Position numbers and translations under genes: made by a program. The notes beneath the pieces are model-generated. The model did no database searches and was not told the origin of the DNA. It saw only the letters and a list, made by a program, of their open reading frames with translations. Source: Verrucomicrobiia bacterium (GTDB taxonomy: Bacteria > Verrucomicrobiota > Verrucomicrobiia > Limisphaerales > DTLC01). From it: a DNA stretch of 16,996 nucleotides. Each line of letters opens with the position of its first letter. The first letter of the stretch is position 1. The stretch spans positions 1 through 16,996 of the forward strand of contig JANWZY010000020.1 in assembly GCA_025061935.1 (NCBI GenBank), written 5' to 3'. Of this stretch, positions 1-7,075 are shown in pieces.

Positions 1-776
1 GTGCTACGCGCAGTGTGGTCGGGCCGTGTCCGCAGTTCGTTCGGCTTGGCCGGGTCCCACAAGCCCATTTGGTAAGCGTCGTAATAGCAGGGGAAGTGGT
101 ACTCAGCGGGGACAGCTCGCTTGAATTCGGCCCATTTGCCTGCCGCCTCGCGATAATGTGGATCCGCCTTCGCAAGTTTCGCTTCTTCTTCCTGTTCAAG
201 CTCCTCCGGCGTCTTGCCTTTGGCGCGCGCTTCTTTGGTCGTCCACGGAACCCGGCCGTACCCGCGCTTTTGCATGGCTGCGCGCAGGGCTTTGTAAACC
301 TGCCATTCTTCGAGTGGCGGGTCGCCCGGTTTCCAGCGGAGCAACTTGATGCGCAACAAGCAGGATGTGTAACAAATGTTCACCCCCGCATCGTCCGAGG
401 GCGCGCCGTCTTTGGTTTTCTCGCCAAGCTCAGGCGCGAACTCGCGTTCGAGCCGGTAGTCGCCTTTATGTTTGAGCTCCCACCGCCCGGTGTCGGGATT
501 CTTACAAACTTCGCGCGGTTGCAGTGGCGTCAAGCCTGCCTGGCGCCAGACAGTTTCGAGCCAGCGCGCGCGCTCGCGGTGTGCCAAGCGCGTCTTCCAC
601 GCACGGTACCGGTTCGCTGGTGTGCCGGACTGATCAGCCGGGCCGCGCCGGGCCAGCTCGGGCGGAATAAGCAACGAAGCTGCGTGCACAAACTCGTTGG
701 TGGATGTGTCCCGGACGGCTTCGCCGATCGAGCCTTTGCCGAGGTCGAATGCCCAAATGTGTCCTTTGTCACTCAT
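1..776 (-). CDS. cas9: Cas9-family CRISPR RNA-guided endonuclease, N-terminal part (runs off left edge)
   Basis: The minus strand is open without a stop from an ATG at 776 to the window edge (258 codons). Seen: residues 8-22 read WAFDLGKGSIGEAVR, matching the Cas9 RuvC-I motif with D11 as the probable catalytic aspartate; an Arg-rich bridge helix follows at about 55-81 (NRYRAWKTRLAHRERARWLE); about 140-173 (LLRIKLLRW...LRAAMQKRGY) resembles the conserved LR..aL....RRG segment early in the REC lobe. Known: Cas9 cuts DNA under crRNA:tracrRNA guidance. HNH, RuvC-II/III and the PAM-interacting domain lie beyond the edge. Odd: Glu replaces the usual Trp of the S-x-G-W-A-V motif. No Shine-Dalgarno is evident. 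The frame stays open upstream to about 880, so ATGs at 830 or 824 could add 18 or 16 residues; 776 places the RuvC Asp at the usual distance. Being first in its unit fits type II-C order (cas9-cas1-cas2), but no other cas gene is visible. Confidence 0.85.
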   Translation of the reverse strand, partial: MSDKGHIWAFDLGKGSIGEAVRDTSTNEFVHAASLLIPPELARRGPADQSGTPANRYRAWKTRLAHRERARWLETVWRQAGLTPLQPREVCKNPDTGRWELKHKGDYRLEREFAPELGEKTKDGAPSDDAGVNICYTSCLLRIKLLRWKPGDPPLEEWQVYKALRAAMQKRGYGRVPWTTKEARAKGKTPEELEQEEEAKLAKADPHYREAAGKWAEFKRAVPAEYHFPCYYDAYQMGLWDPAKPNELRTRPDHTARS

Positions 777-991
777 CGTGGGACATGATTCAGTTTTGTC
801 CGTTCCCGCTTCGCGTTCAAGCATTAACATACGGGGACACCCCAGAGCGCTTCTCGGACTATCCAACGCTTGACAACATTATTTTGCGGCGGCAGTTCCG
901 TACCGTCAGGCCTTGCTTTTCTAAGAAGCCAGTAGGCGGACACGCGCTTTCCCGTGACGGTGGCAAACCGGCACAGCTTGTGGTTTATTGG
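777..991. other. Non-coding stretch upstream of cas9
   Basis: These 215 bases lie between the terminator of the PEP-CTERM gene and cas9 and hold no convincing gene. They must carry the cas9 promoter, although no strong -35/-10 pair was seen on the minus strand. A short hairpin can form on the minus strand (CGGTA at 905-901 pairing with TGCCG at 894-890, loop CGGAAC), preceded by AAGGCCTGA. A smaller GGGG-TGT-CCCC hairpin lies at about 842-832. Type II loci often place tracrRNA next to cas9, so this is a candidate place for it, but without the CRISPR repeat no anti-repeat can be identified. Confidence 0.4.
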
Positions 992-1033
992 AAAAACAAA
1001 AACCGGCAGGTTGGCGGTGTCCAATCCTGCCGG
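992..1033 (-). terminator. Rho-independent terminator of the PEP-CTERM gene
   Basis: On the minus strand CCGGCAGG (1033-1026) pairs perfectly with CCTGCCGG (1010-1003). The stem continues, after a single-base bulge at 1025, through TTGG (1024-1021) with CCAA (1014-1011) around a 6-nt loop. It is followed directly by the U-rich run TTTTTGTTTTT (1002-992). It starts 22 bases after the stop codon of the upstream gene and so separates that gene's transcript from cas9. Confidence 0.9.
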
Positions 1034-1055
1034 ATAAATTGAGAGATTTTCGACT

Positions 1056-1793
1056 TTATCTGGCTCTCTTTCGCCGGGATAGCAATAGCGCAACGGCAGC
1101 GACGCCCAGGCTGATTGTGCCTGGTTCGGGTATTACTACTGTTAATCGTGGCCAAGCATTTGGATCACTGTTTTCCTTTGTTCCGAGGCCGAATCCCCGC
1201 CCAGATTCCGAGGTTGCAAAATCAACGATAAATGTCGCTAGTCCGTTCGCTGCCAGCCGGCTGTTCAAGAAATTGACCAGGTTCGTCCCCGAAATTGTTG
1301 CTGTTATGCCTCCTGTCACGACCTCGTTACCTGCCGCGCCATCGAAGTCAACCACGCGCGTTGGGTCGTAATTGTTCTCGCTCACATATTCGGCGCCCTT
1401 GTTGTTCCACGTGAGTGTTAATTCGCCCCAATCTTGCGGGGTGTTGCCTGTTACATCCAATAAGCCCAATGTTCGGAACCTGGCTGCTGTCAATGTGTCA
1501 TTGCGCTCACCTGAACCCGTGGTTACTTTGGTGAAAGTTAGAGACGCGTCCAAAATCTGCGTCCCCAATCCTAAACTTGAAAGATCAAACCGCACGTATC
1601 CGAAGAAATCACGCGCTCCAGTGTACGAGTATAAGTACATGTACCCTGCAGTGCCATAATTGCTGTTTTCCGTTCCCGGCGCATTACGCACATGCGTATC
1701 TGCCACAGGGTAAAGGACATTCGTTACCTGGGCGCTTAAGCTCGAAACGAGTAAGCTGATCAAGCAGCACAATACCTTAATGCCTATTTTCAT
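1056..1793 (-). CDS. Secreted DNRLRE-domain protein with PEP-CTERM sorting signal
   Basis: Predicted exported surface or matrix protein of 245 residues. Seen: an N-terminal signal peptide (MKIGIKVLCCLISLLVSSLSA, probable cleavage before QVTN). A beta-rich body follows, with YPVADTHVRN...NYG and a Y-V-RFDLSSL motif, typical of the DNRLRE/CBM96-like domain found in polysaccharide-associated proteins. The C-terminal tail is a PEP-CTERM signal: VIPEPGT, a hydrophobic helix, then SRRKRAR. Known: PEP-CTERM tails are recognised by exosortase, usually in exopolysaccharide-producing Gram-negatives. The ATG at 1793 was chosen because it starts exactly at the signal peptide; a GTG at 1877 would add 28 residues ahead of it and spoil the leader. 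No clear Shine-Dalgarno is seen. It is monocistronic, ending at the terminator downstream. The ligand and exact function are unknown. Confidence 0.85.
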   Translation of the reverse strand: MKIGIKVLCCLISLLVSSLSAQVTNVLYPVADTHVRNAPGTENSNYGTAGYMYLYSYTGARDFFGYVRFDLSSLGLGTQILDASLTFTKVTTGSGERNDTLTAARFRTLGLLDVTGNTPQDWGELTLTWNNKGAEYVSENNYDPTRVVDFDGAAGNEVVTGGITATISGTNLVNFLNSRLAANGLATFIVDFATSESGRGFGLGTKENSDPNAWPRLTVVIPEPGTISLGVAAVALLLSRRKRAR

Positions 1794-2292
1794 GCGCGCG
1801 CGTGTTTTCGCACCAACCCAGGCGCAGTCAAGTATTTTTATTTCCGAGTATAACTGCGTGGTTCGAATCTGGTGCACAGATCAAACACGTCCGCGAACTT
1901 CCCGCAGTAAACTGCTTGTATGTTTCGGCCACGGACCTAGTAAAATTTCGCGGAACAACGCGGCGGTGCAGAAATTGTTTCCGGCGTCCAAGTTTACCTG
2001 TACTGGGTGCTCCAAGAGCATCGCGTCTTGAGCAGGGGTAAACCGGTTGGCAAATCAGTGTTCGTCTCTTGGGGCGGTTATTTTCCTGTGCCGCCAAGGG
2101 TTAACGGAAAACTGCGCTGCGGAGGAAGCAATTGCTGCCGGCTTGCAAGTTATTCCCTACGTATGAAAGCCTTCACAGGTTTAGTTTTTGCTCTAGCGCG
2201 TAAAAGACTTGTTTCCAGATTGACTGCATGCAATTGTGTAGCGCTTGAGCGCACAGGGTTGGACCGCTGGAAGATGCGCTCGGATAAAGCAG
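1794..2292. promoter_or_regulatory. Divergent intergenic region between the PEP-CTERM gene and the atp operon
   Basis: No credible gene is present in these 499 bases; the open frames lack family features or ribosome sites. The region must hold the promoters of both flanking units. On the minus strand TATACT at 1852-1847 is a possible -10 box for the PEP-CTERM gene, without a well-spaced -35. On the plus side TTGACT at 2220-2225 is a possible -35 for atpB, without a good -10. An imperfect hairpin (CTTGG-GG-CGG at 2068-2077 with CCGCCAAG at 2091-2098, 13-nt loop) lies about 200 bases before atpB and has no U tract. atpI, which often opens such operons, is absent. Confidence 0.5.
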
Positions 2293-3246
2293 ATGAGGTT
2301 ACGCAAATTAACAAGCGTATTGATTGGCCTGGTCGCACTGCTTGCGTGTGCGCATTTGGTTCTGGGCGTGGGCGCAGCGACAGATGCCGCGCCTGGCGCG
2401 TCCGAGCCAGTCGCAGGCGCAGTGCACGCTGCGCATCAGGCGCACCGGTTGCCGCAGGCTGCGCCCGTACTGTTCCGGCTCGGCCCGTTCCCGGTAACCA
2501 ATTCGATGGTTGTAAGCTGGGTGGTCGCGCTCGGATTAATCGCATTTGCGCGGATTGCCACAGCGCGGATGCAGGAAGTGCCAAGCGGCGCGCAGAACTT
2601 TTTGGAATGGCTGGTCGAAATGCTTTACTCGTTTTTGGAAAGCCTCATCGGGCCGGCGCTGGTGCGGCGCACGTTTTGGTTCTTTGCGACGGTGTTTATT
2701 TTCATCCTGTCTGCGAACTGGGCCGGGTTGCTCCCAGGATTGGGCACAATCGGCTGGGGCACGCGGACCGAACACGGGTTCGTGATCGAGCGGCCGCTGT
2801 TCCGCGGCGCGAATGCGGACCTGAACATGACTTTCGCGTTAGCGATGGCGTTTTTTGCGTGCTGGCTCGTCTGGGCGCTGCGCGAGAACGGTGTCAAAGG
2901 GTTCGTGCTACACCTGTTCGGGCCTAAGGGAGACGTGACCGGGCTATTGCGCGTATTGCTGATCGGCGTGTTCGTATTTGTCGGATTGCTTGAAGTCGTT
3001 TCGATTCTGTTCCGGCCCGTGTCGCTTAGCTTCCGGTTGTATGGGAACATTTTCGCGGGCGAAAACCTGTTGGAAAACATGCTGCAAGCGGCGCCGCCAC
3101 TGTTGAGTTGGATCGTGGCTGTGCCGTTTTATTTCCTTGAGTTGCTTGTAGGATTGATCCAAGCGTTGGTATTCATGTTGTTGACGGCCGTGTTTACGAT
3201 GCTCATCTGCACACATGAGGATTCGGAACCGGGCGCGCAACACTGA
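2293..3246 (+). CDS. atpB: ATP synthase Fo subunit a
   Basis: Membrane subunit a forms the two proton half-channels beside the c-ring; 317 residues. Seen: the family signature SLSFRLYGNIFAGENLL, in which R248 is the essential channel arginine and E257, nine residues on, matches the position of E. coli Glu219. Several hydrophobic helices occur between about residue 70 and the C terminus. Residues 1-26 form an extra signal-like hydrophobic segment, followed by an Ala/His-rich, probably periplasmic stretch (about 27-60) before the first canonical helix, so the protein is longer than the roughly 270-residue E. coli form. The ATG at 2293 starts at this basic-hydrophobic leader; a longer frame from 2245 would add 16 residues without support. 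It is the first gene of the complete atp operon. Confidence 0.95.
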   Translation: MRLRKLTSVLIGLVALLACAHLVLGVGAATDAAPGASEPVAGAVHAAHQAHRLPQAAPVLFRLGPFPVTNSMVVSWVVALGLIAFARIATARMQEVPSGAQNFLEWLVEMLYSFLESLIGPALVRRTFWFFATVFIFILSANWAGLLPGLGTIGWGTRTEHGFVIERPLFRGANADLNMTFALAMAFFACWLVWALRENGVKGFVLHLFGPKGDVTGLLRVLLIGVFVFVGLLEVVSILFRPVSLSFRLYGNIFAGENLLENMLQAAPPLLSWIVAVPFYFLELLVGLIQALVFMLLTAVFTMLICTHEDSEPGAQH

Positions 3247-3267
3247 ATCGCATAGGCAGAGCACGAA

Positions 3268-3302
3268 GATTTTAACAACTTAAAGACCAAAAACCGAAGG
3301 AG
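3268..3302 (+). promoter_or_regulatory. A/U-rich leader and strong ribosome binding site of atpE
   Basis: The 60-base gap before atpE contains a purine/AT-rich, G-poor run starting TTTTAAC (3270-3276) and ending in the strong Shine-Dalgarno AAGGAG (3297-3302), four bases before the ATG. This is the strongest ribosome site in the operon. It resembles in style the U/A-rich translational enhancer before E. coli atpE, which raises synthesis of subunit c to match its multi-copy ring. Confidence 0.6.
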
Positions 3303-3306
3303 CACT

Positions 3307-3519
3307 ATGACGATGCAAATGGCGATTGAACTAACTGGTAACGTGCATGTAGCTATGGCGGGCCTCGGAGCAGCAATTGGTGTGGGTTGGATCGGCGCCA
3401 AAGCTGCCGAGGCCGTCGGGCGCAATCCCGGCGCGTCAACGAAAATCCTGGTGCAATCCATTCTGGCGATAGCATTTGCCGAGGCGATTGTATTCTACGC
3501 GATTTTCCTGGCCAAATAA
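3307..3519 (+). CDS. atpE: ATP synthase Fo subunit c
   Basis: Proteolipid of 70 residues forming the rotating c-ring. Seen: helix 1 with the glycine-rich GLGAAIGVGWIG pattern (19-30), the polar loop AVGRNPGA (36-43) that contacts gamma/epsilon, and helix 2 with the ion-binding carboxylate E59 in IAFAEAIVFYAI. The positions that bind sodium in Na+-type rings (Gln in helix 1, Ser after the Glu) are here V26 and A60, so the enzyme should couple to protons (inference from the known I. tartaricus site). The start is fixed by the AAGGAG site just upstream. Confidence 0.96.
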   Translation: MTMQMAIELTGNVHVAMAGLGAAIGVGWIGAKAAEAVGRNPGASTKILVQSILAIAFAEAIVFYAIFLAK

Positions 3520-3579
3520 TGGGGCTCCGACGCCGGCGTGCCGAGTCGGGCACGCGCGGGCGGCGGCAAATGTAGGCTT

Positions 3580-4158
3580 ATGCACACGCCAATACTCAAC
3601 TTGATAGTGCTTGCCGATATCGGCAGTGAACTCGCCGCCAAAGCGGGGCAGATCGGGCGCGACTTCGGCATGGATTGGCCGATGTTCCTCGCGCAACTGA
3701 TTAGCTTCTGCGTGGTGGCTTTCCTACTGCGCCGGTTTGCCTACGAGCCGGTGCTCGCCGCGCTGGAGCAGCGCCGGCAGCGCATAGCCGAGAGCATTGC
3801 AAACGCGGAAAAGATCAAATCTGAACTGGCCCGAGCAGAGGCCAAAGCGCAAGAAATAATCCGCGAAGCGACCGAGCACGCGAACCGGATCATCGAGGAG
3901 GCCCGGCAAACTGCCGCTCAGTTGCACCAGCGCGAGACCCAGAAAGCAATTGCCACTGCCGAGGCTATAATCGAAAAAGCGCGGCGCACCACCGAACTCG
4001 AACGCGCACGAATGTTGGCAGAATTGCGCAGCGAGTTGGGAAGATTGGTGGTTGATACCACCGCACGCGTGACCGGCAAGGTGCTCACGCCCGAAGACCA
4101 CAAGCGGCTTCTTGAAGAGACAGCGCGCGAACTGGCTACAAGCCGCCTGTGGAACTGA
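3580..4158 (+). CDS. atpF: ATP synthase Fo subunit b
   Basis: Peripheral stalk subunit of 192 residues. Seen: one N-terminal membrane helix around residues 35-52 (MFLAQLISFCVVAFLLRRFA), then YEPVLAALEQRRQRI and a long, highly charged Ala/Glu/Arg helix typical of the b dimer, ending near SRLWN. The membrane helix is preceded by about 30 residues rather than the few of E. coli b. The ATG at 3580 was preferred to an in-frame GTG at 3538; an internal ATG at 3670 (MDWPMFLAQ) is a possible shorter start. It lies between c and delta, as expected. Confidence 0.93.
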   Translation: MHTPILNLIVLADIGSELAAKAGQIGRDFGMDWPMFLAQLISFCVVAFLLRRFAYEPVLAALEQRRQRIAESIANAEKIKSELARAEAKAQEIIREATEHANRIIEEARQTAAQLHQRETQKAIATAEAIIEKARRTTELERARMLAELRSELGRLVVDTTARVTGKVLTPEDHKRLLEETARELATSRLWN

Positions 4159-4191
4159 GCCGAGGCAAAACACCGCGCCAGCAAGCCCGAC

Positions 4192-4602
4192 ATGAAGATT
4201 CCCAAACGATCAATTCGCACGGCCAAGCAGCTTTTTAAAAGCTGCGTGCGCGATGGGCAACTTGACGAAAGTCTCGTCCGGCGCGTTGTGACCGCGCTGC
4301 TGCAGAGCAAGCCGCGCGATTACCTGGCCGTGCTAATGCACTTCAAGCGGCTGGTGAAATTGGAAATTCAGCGTCGGACGGCGGTGGTCGAAACTGCGAT
4401 ACCGATGGATCCGGCGCAAGCTGAACAGTTGCGCGACACACTAGAGCGAAATTTCGGTGCCGGGTTGAGATTCGTCTTCGCGCACCGGCCCGAGCTGATC
4501 GGCGGCATGCGCGTGCAAGTGGGCAGCCGCGTGTACGACGGCACTATCCGCGCGCAACTAGACGAACTGAAGGCAGCGTTTGGCGCAGAATGGCGCGCAT
4601 GA
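4192..4602 (+). CDS. atpH: ATP synthase F1 subunit delta, short form
   Basis: Delta joins the peripheral stalk to the top of the F1 alpha3-beta3 head. Assigned by position between b and alpha and by its C-terminal half, which has the OSCP/delta pattern: AVVETAIPMDPAQAEQLRDTL followed by PELIGGMRVQVGSRVYDGTI and RAQLDELKAAF. At 136 residues it is clearly shorter than the usual 175-180; the missing part is from the N-terminal helical bundle that normally binds alpha. The frame is intact, with no sign of a broken upstream piece. It ends 17 bases before the chosen atpA start. Confidence 0.88.
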   Translation: MKIPKRSIRTAKQLFKSCVRDGQLDESLVRRVVTALLQSKPRDYLAVLMHFKRLVKLEIQRRTAVVETAIPMDPAQAEQLRDTLERNFGAGLRFVFAHRPELIGGMRVQVGSRVYDGTIRAQLDELKAAFGAEWRA

Positions 4603-4619
4603 TACAGGAACCGCTGTGT

Positions 4620-6152
4620 ATGAGCTCAATTCTTCAAGAAATCGAGACACAGATAGCGAATGCGAAAACAGGCCTGCTCAAGCAGGACGTAGGCGTAGTG
4701 CGTGAAGTGTACGACGGCGTGGCCAAAATCGAGGGGTTGGCCGACGCAATGTACAACGAAATGCTCGATTTCGGCGATGGCGTGATGGGCCTGGCCCTAA
4801 ACCTAGAAGAGACCGAAGTCGGAGCGGTCATTCTGGGCGACTACCTGCGCGTGCGCCAAGGCCAGACGGTCCGCACAACCGGCAAATTACTATCGGTACC
4901 CGTCGGCAAGGCGCTACTGGGCCGCGTTGTGGACGCGCTCGGCCGGCCGCTCGACGGCAAAGGTCCGATTCACGCCGAAGCGATTTACCCGGTCGAACGG
5001 ATCGCGCCGGGGGTAATCAAGCGCCGCTCGGTCAATCAACCGGTTCAGACCGGCATCATGGCCATTGACGCAATGATCCCGATCGGCCGCGGCCAACGCG
5101 AGCTTATCATAGGCGACCGCGCTACGGGCAAAACGACCATTTGCATCGACACGATAATCAACAACGCGCGACTCAACCGCGAAGCCGAGGAACGCGGCGA
5201 GCGCGAGTACCGACCTCTGTACTCGATCTACGTGGCCATTGGCCAAAAGCAGTCGAATGTGGCGCGCGTCATAGCCGAGCTGGAAAAAGCCGGCGCAATG
5301 CCTTACACAATAGTTGTAGTCGCGTCGGCTTCCGATACCGCCGCGAACCAGTTCCTCGCACCGTTCGCAGGCTGCGCAATGGGCGAGTGGTTCATGGACA
5401 ACGGCATGGACGCGCTCATCGTGTACGATGACCTGTCCAAGCACGCTGTGGCGTACCGGCAGGTGTCGCTCGTGCTCAAGCGCCCATCAGGCCGCGAGGC
5501 GTATCCTGGAGACGTGTTCTACCTGCACAGCCGATTGCTCGAGCGCGCCGCGCGGCTCAACGAGAAATATGGCAACGGCTCACTGACCGCGCTGCCAATT
5601 ATCGAGACACAAGCGGGGGACGTGACAGCATACATCCCAACAAACGTGATCTCGATTACCGACGGGCAAATTTACCTCGAAACGGACCTGTTCTACCAGG
5701 GCATTCGCCCGGCTATTTCAGTAGGCATTTCGGTCTCGCGCGTCGGCTCCGCCGCCCAAATCAAGGCGATGAAGCAGGTCGCAAGCCGTGTGAAGCTCGA
5801 TCTTGCGCAATTCCGTGAGCTTGCTGCGTTCGCGCAATTTGGATCTGAGCTCGACGCGCGCACCCAGGCACAGCTAGAGCGCGGCAAACGTATCATCGAG
5901 CTGTTCAAGCAACCGCCGTACAACCCGATCCCGGTCGAGATCCAGGTCGCCGTGCTCTGGGCTGTGCAAAACAACTACATGGACGACGTGCCAGTCGAGA
6001 AGATCAAAGATTTCCAGAACAAGCTCACCGAGTTCCTAACTTTGCGCAAAGCCGGGCTGCTGGGACAAATCCGCGCCGAAAAAGCCATAACCGACGCGAT
6101 CGCCGCCGAGTTGAAGGCGGCATTAGAGCAGTTCAAACAAACATACCGTTAA
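4620..6152 (+). CDS. atpA: ATP synthase F1 subunit alpha
   Basis: Non-catalytic nucleotide-binding subunit of F1; 510 residues, normal length. Seen: the beta-barrel start (VVREVYDGVAKIEGL), P-loop GDRATGKT at 165-172 (the family norm is GDRQTGKT), ALIVYDDLSKHA for Walker B, and PAISVGISVSRVGSAAQ carrying the arginine-finger region. The frame opens at 4590, inside atpH, but the ATG at 4620 was chosen: it has an AGGAA site at 4606-4610 and gives the usual N terminus MSSILQEIETQI. Confidence 0.97.
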   Translation: MSSILQEIETQIANAKTGLLKQDVGVVREVYDGVAKIEGLADAMYNEMLDFGDGVMGLALNLEETEVGAVILGDYLRVRQGQTVRTTGKLLSVPVGKALLGRVVDALGRPLDGKGPIHAEAIYPVERIAPGVIKRRSVNQPVQTGIMAIDAMIPIGRGQRELIIGDRATGKTTICIDTIINNARLNREAEERGEREYRPLYSIYVAIGQKQSNVARVIAELEKAGAMPYTIVVVASASDTAANQFLAPFAGCAMGEWFMDNGMDALIVYDDLSKHAVAYRQVSLVLKRPSGREAYPGDVFYLHSRLLERAARLNEKYGNGSLTALPIIETQAGDVTAYIPTNVISITDGQIYLETDLFYQGIRPAISVGISVSRVGSAAQIKAMKQVASRVKLDLAQFRELAAFAQFGSELDARTQAQLERGKRIIELFKQPPYNPIPVEIQVAVLWAVQNNYMDDVPVEKIKDFQNKLTEFLTLRKAGLLGQIRAEKAITDAIAAELKAALEQFKQTYR

Positions 6153-6160
6153 CAGGTCAG

Positions 6161-7057
6161 ATGCCGAACATCCGTCATTTGCGCCGGCGCATCAAGTCCA
6201 TCAAGGACACGGCACAGATCACGCGCGCCATGCAAATGGTCGCGGCATCGAAAATGCACCGCGCTCAACAAATGGCGCTGGCAGGCCGCCCGTACGCAGA
6301 TTTGATGGCCAGCTTCGTCGGGATCGTAACGGCGCACGCGGGCGACTTTGTGCATCCTCTAATGCAGCACCGGCCGGTGCACAGGCGCGGAGTCATCGTG
6401 GTCAGCAGCGACAAAGGCTTGTGCGGCCCATTGAACTCGAATCTGTTGCGCGAGCTGGCCGCATTCGACCCGGACACAACCCTGTTCGTAGCCGTCGGGC
6501 GCAAGGCCGCACAGCACATCCCACGCATGCGCAGGCAGCTCGTGGCCGAATTCAGCTACAGCGACACGCCACAATTTGCTGAAGCACGCGCAATATCCAA
6601 GTTCGCGCGGGACATGTTCTTAAACGGCGAAGTTGACCATGTGGACGTGCTTTTCACCCGATTCATCAGCACGCTCAAGCAAAGGCCGGAGTTGGTACCG
6701 TTCCTGCCTGCGGGCGAGTTGAAAGGCGCGTGGCTGGGCCAACTGTGGCCGCCTGCTACCGGGACGGGTACGCAGCCGGCACGACCCGACGAGCCTTCGG
6801 GTGAATTTATGTTCGAGCCGAGTGCAGCAGCAGTGTTCGAGGCGCTGCTGCCGCATTACCTCAACTTTTTCATGTACCAGGTTTTGCTCGAAGCCAAGGC
6901 AAGCGAGCACAGTGCGCGGATGGTGGCCATGAAAAACGCCACCGACAACGCGAACCAGTTGATCGCTGAAATGACACTCGAATACAACAAGCTCAGGCAG
7001 GCCAGCATCACCAACGAGTTGCTGGACATCTGCAGCGCGCAAATGGCAATGGAATAA
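6161..7057 (+). CDS. atpG: ATP synthase F1 subunit gamma
   Basis: Central rotor shaft; 298 residues. Seen: N-terminal helix IRHLRRRIKSIKDTAQITRAMQ with MVAASKM, and C-terminal helix MKNATDNANQLIAEM...YNKLRQASITNELLDI, the two ends that form the antiparallel coiled coil inside the head. SSDKGLCGPLNSN (after about residue 80) is the conserved Rossmann-like segment. The ATG is 8 bases after the atpA stop, with a short AGG site. The middle carries a Pro/Gly-rich loop (about 200-220: WPPATGTGTQPARPDEPSG) before the final helix, which may account for the slightly long protein. Confidence 0.96.
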   Translation: MPNIRHLRRRIKSIKDTAQITRAMQMVAASKMHRAQQMALAGRPYADLMASFVGIVTAHAGDFVHPLMQHRPVHRRGVIVVSSDKGLCGPLNSNLLRELAAFDPDTTLFVAVGRKAAQHIPRMRRQLVAEFSYSDTPQFAEARAISKFARDMFLNGEVDHVDVLFTRFISTLKQRPELVPFLPAGELKGAWLGQLWPPATGTGTQPARPDEPSGEFMFEPSAAAVFEALLPHYLNFFMYQVLLEAKASEHSARMVAMKNATDNANQLIAEMTLEYNKLRQASITNELLDICSAQMAME

Positions 7058-7075
7058 GCCAGGGAACAAACCGCA

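Noticed and set aside
15..788. Plus-strand ORF of 257 codons at the left end
   Set aside because: It is antisense to the Cas9 reading frame, has no recognisable domain, and has the Arg/Pro/Ala-rich look of a shadow frame in GC-rich DNA.
1..1055. CRISPR array near cas9
   Set aside because: No repeated 24-36 base unit with regular spacers was seen on either strand; any array would be beyond the left edge.
1794..2292. atpI or another small gene before atpB
   Set aside because: No frame in this stretch shows membrane helices or a ribosome site consistent with atpI; the open frames look random.
2007..2927. Plus-strand ORF of 306 codons overlapping the start of atpB
   Set aside because: Most of it is an out-of-frame copy of atpB, and the upstream part shows no family features.
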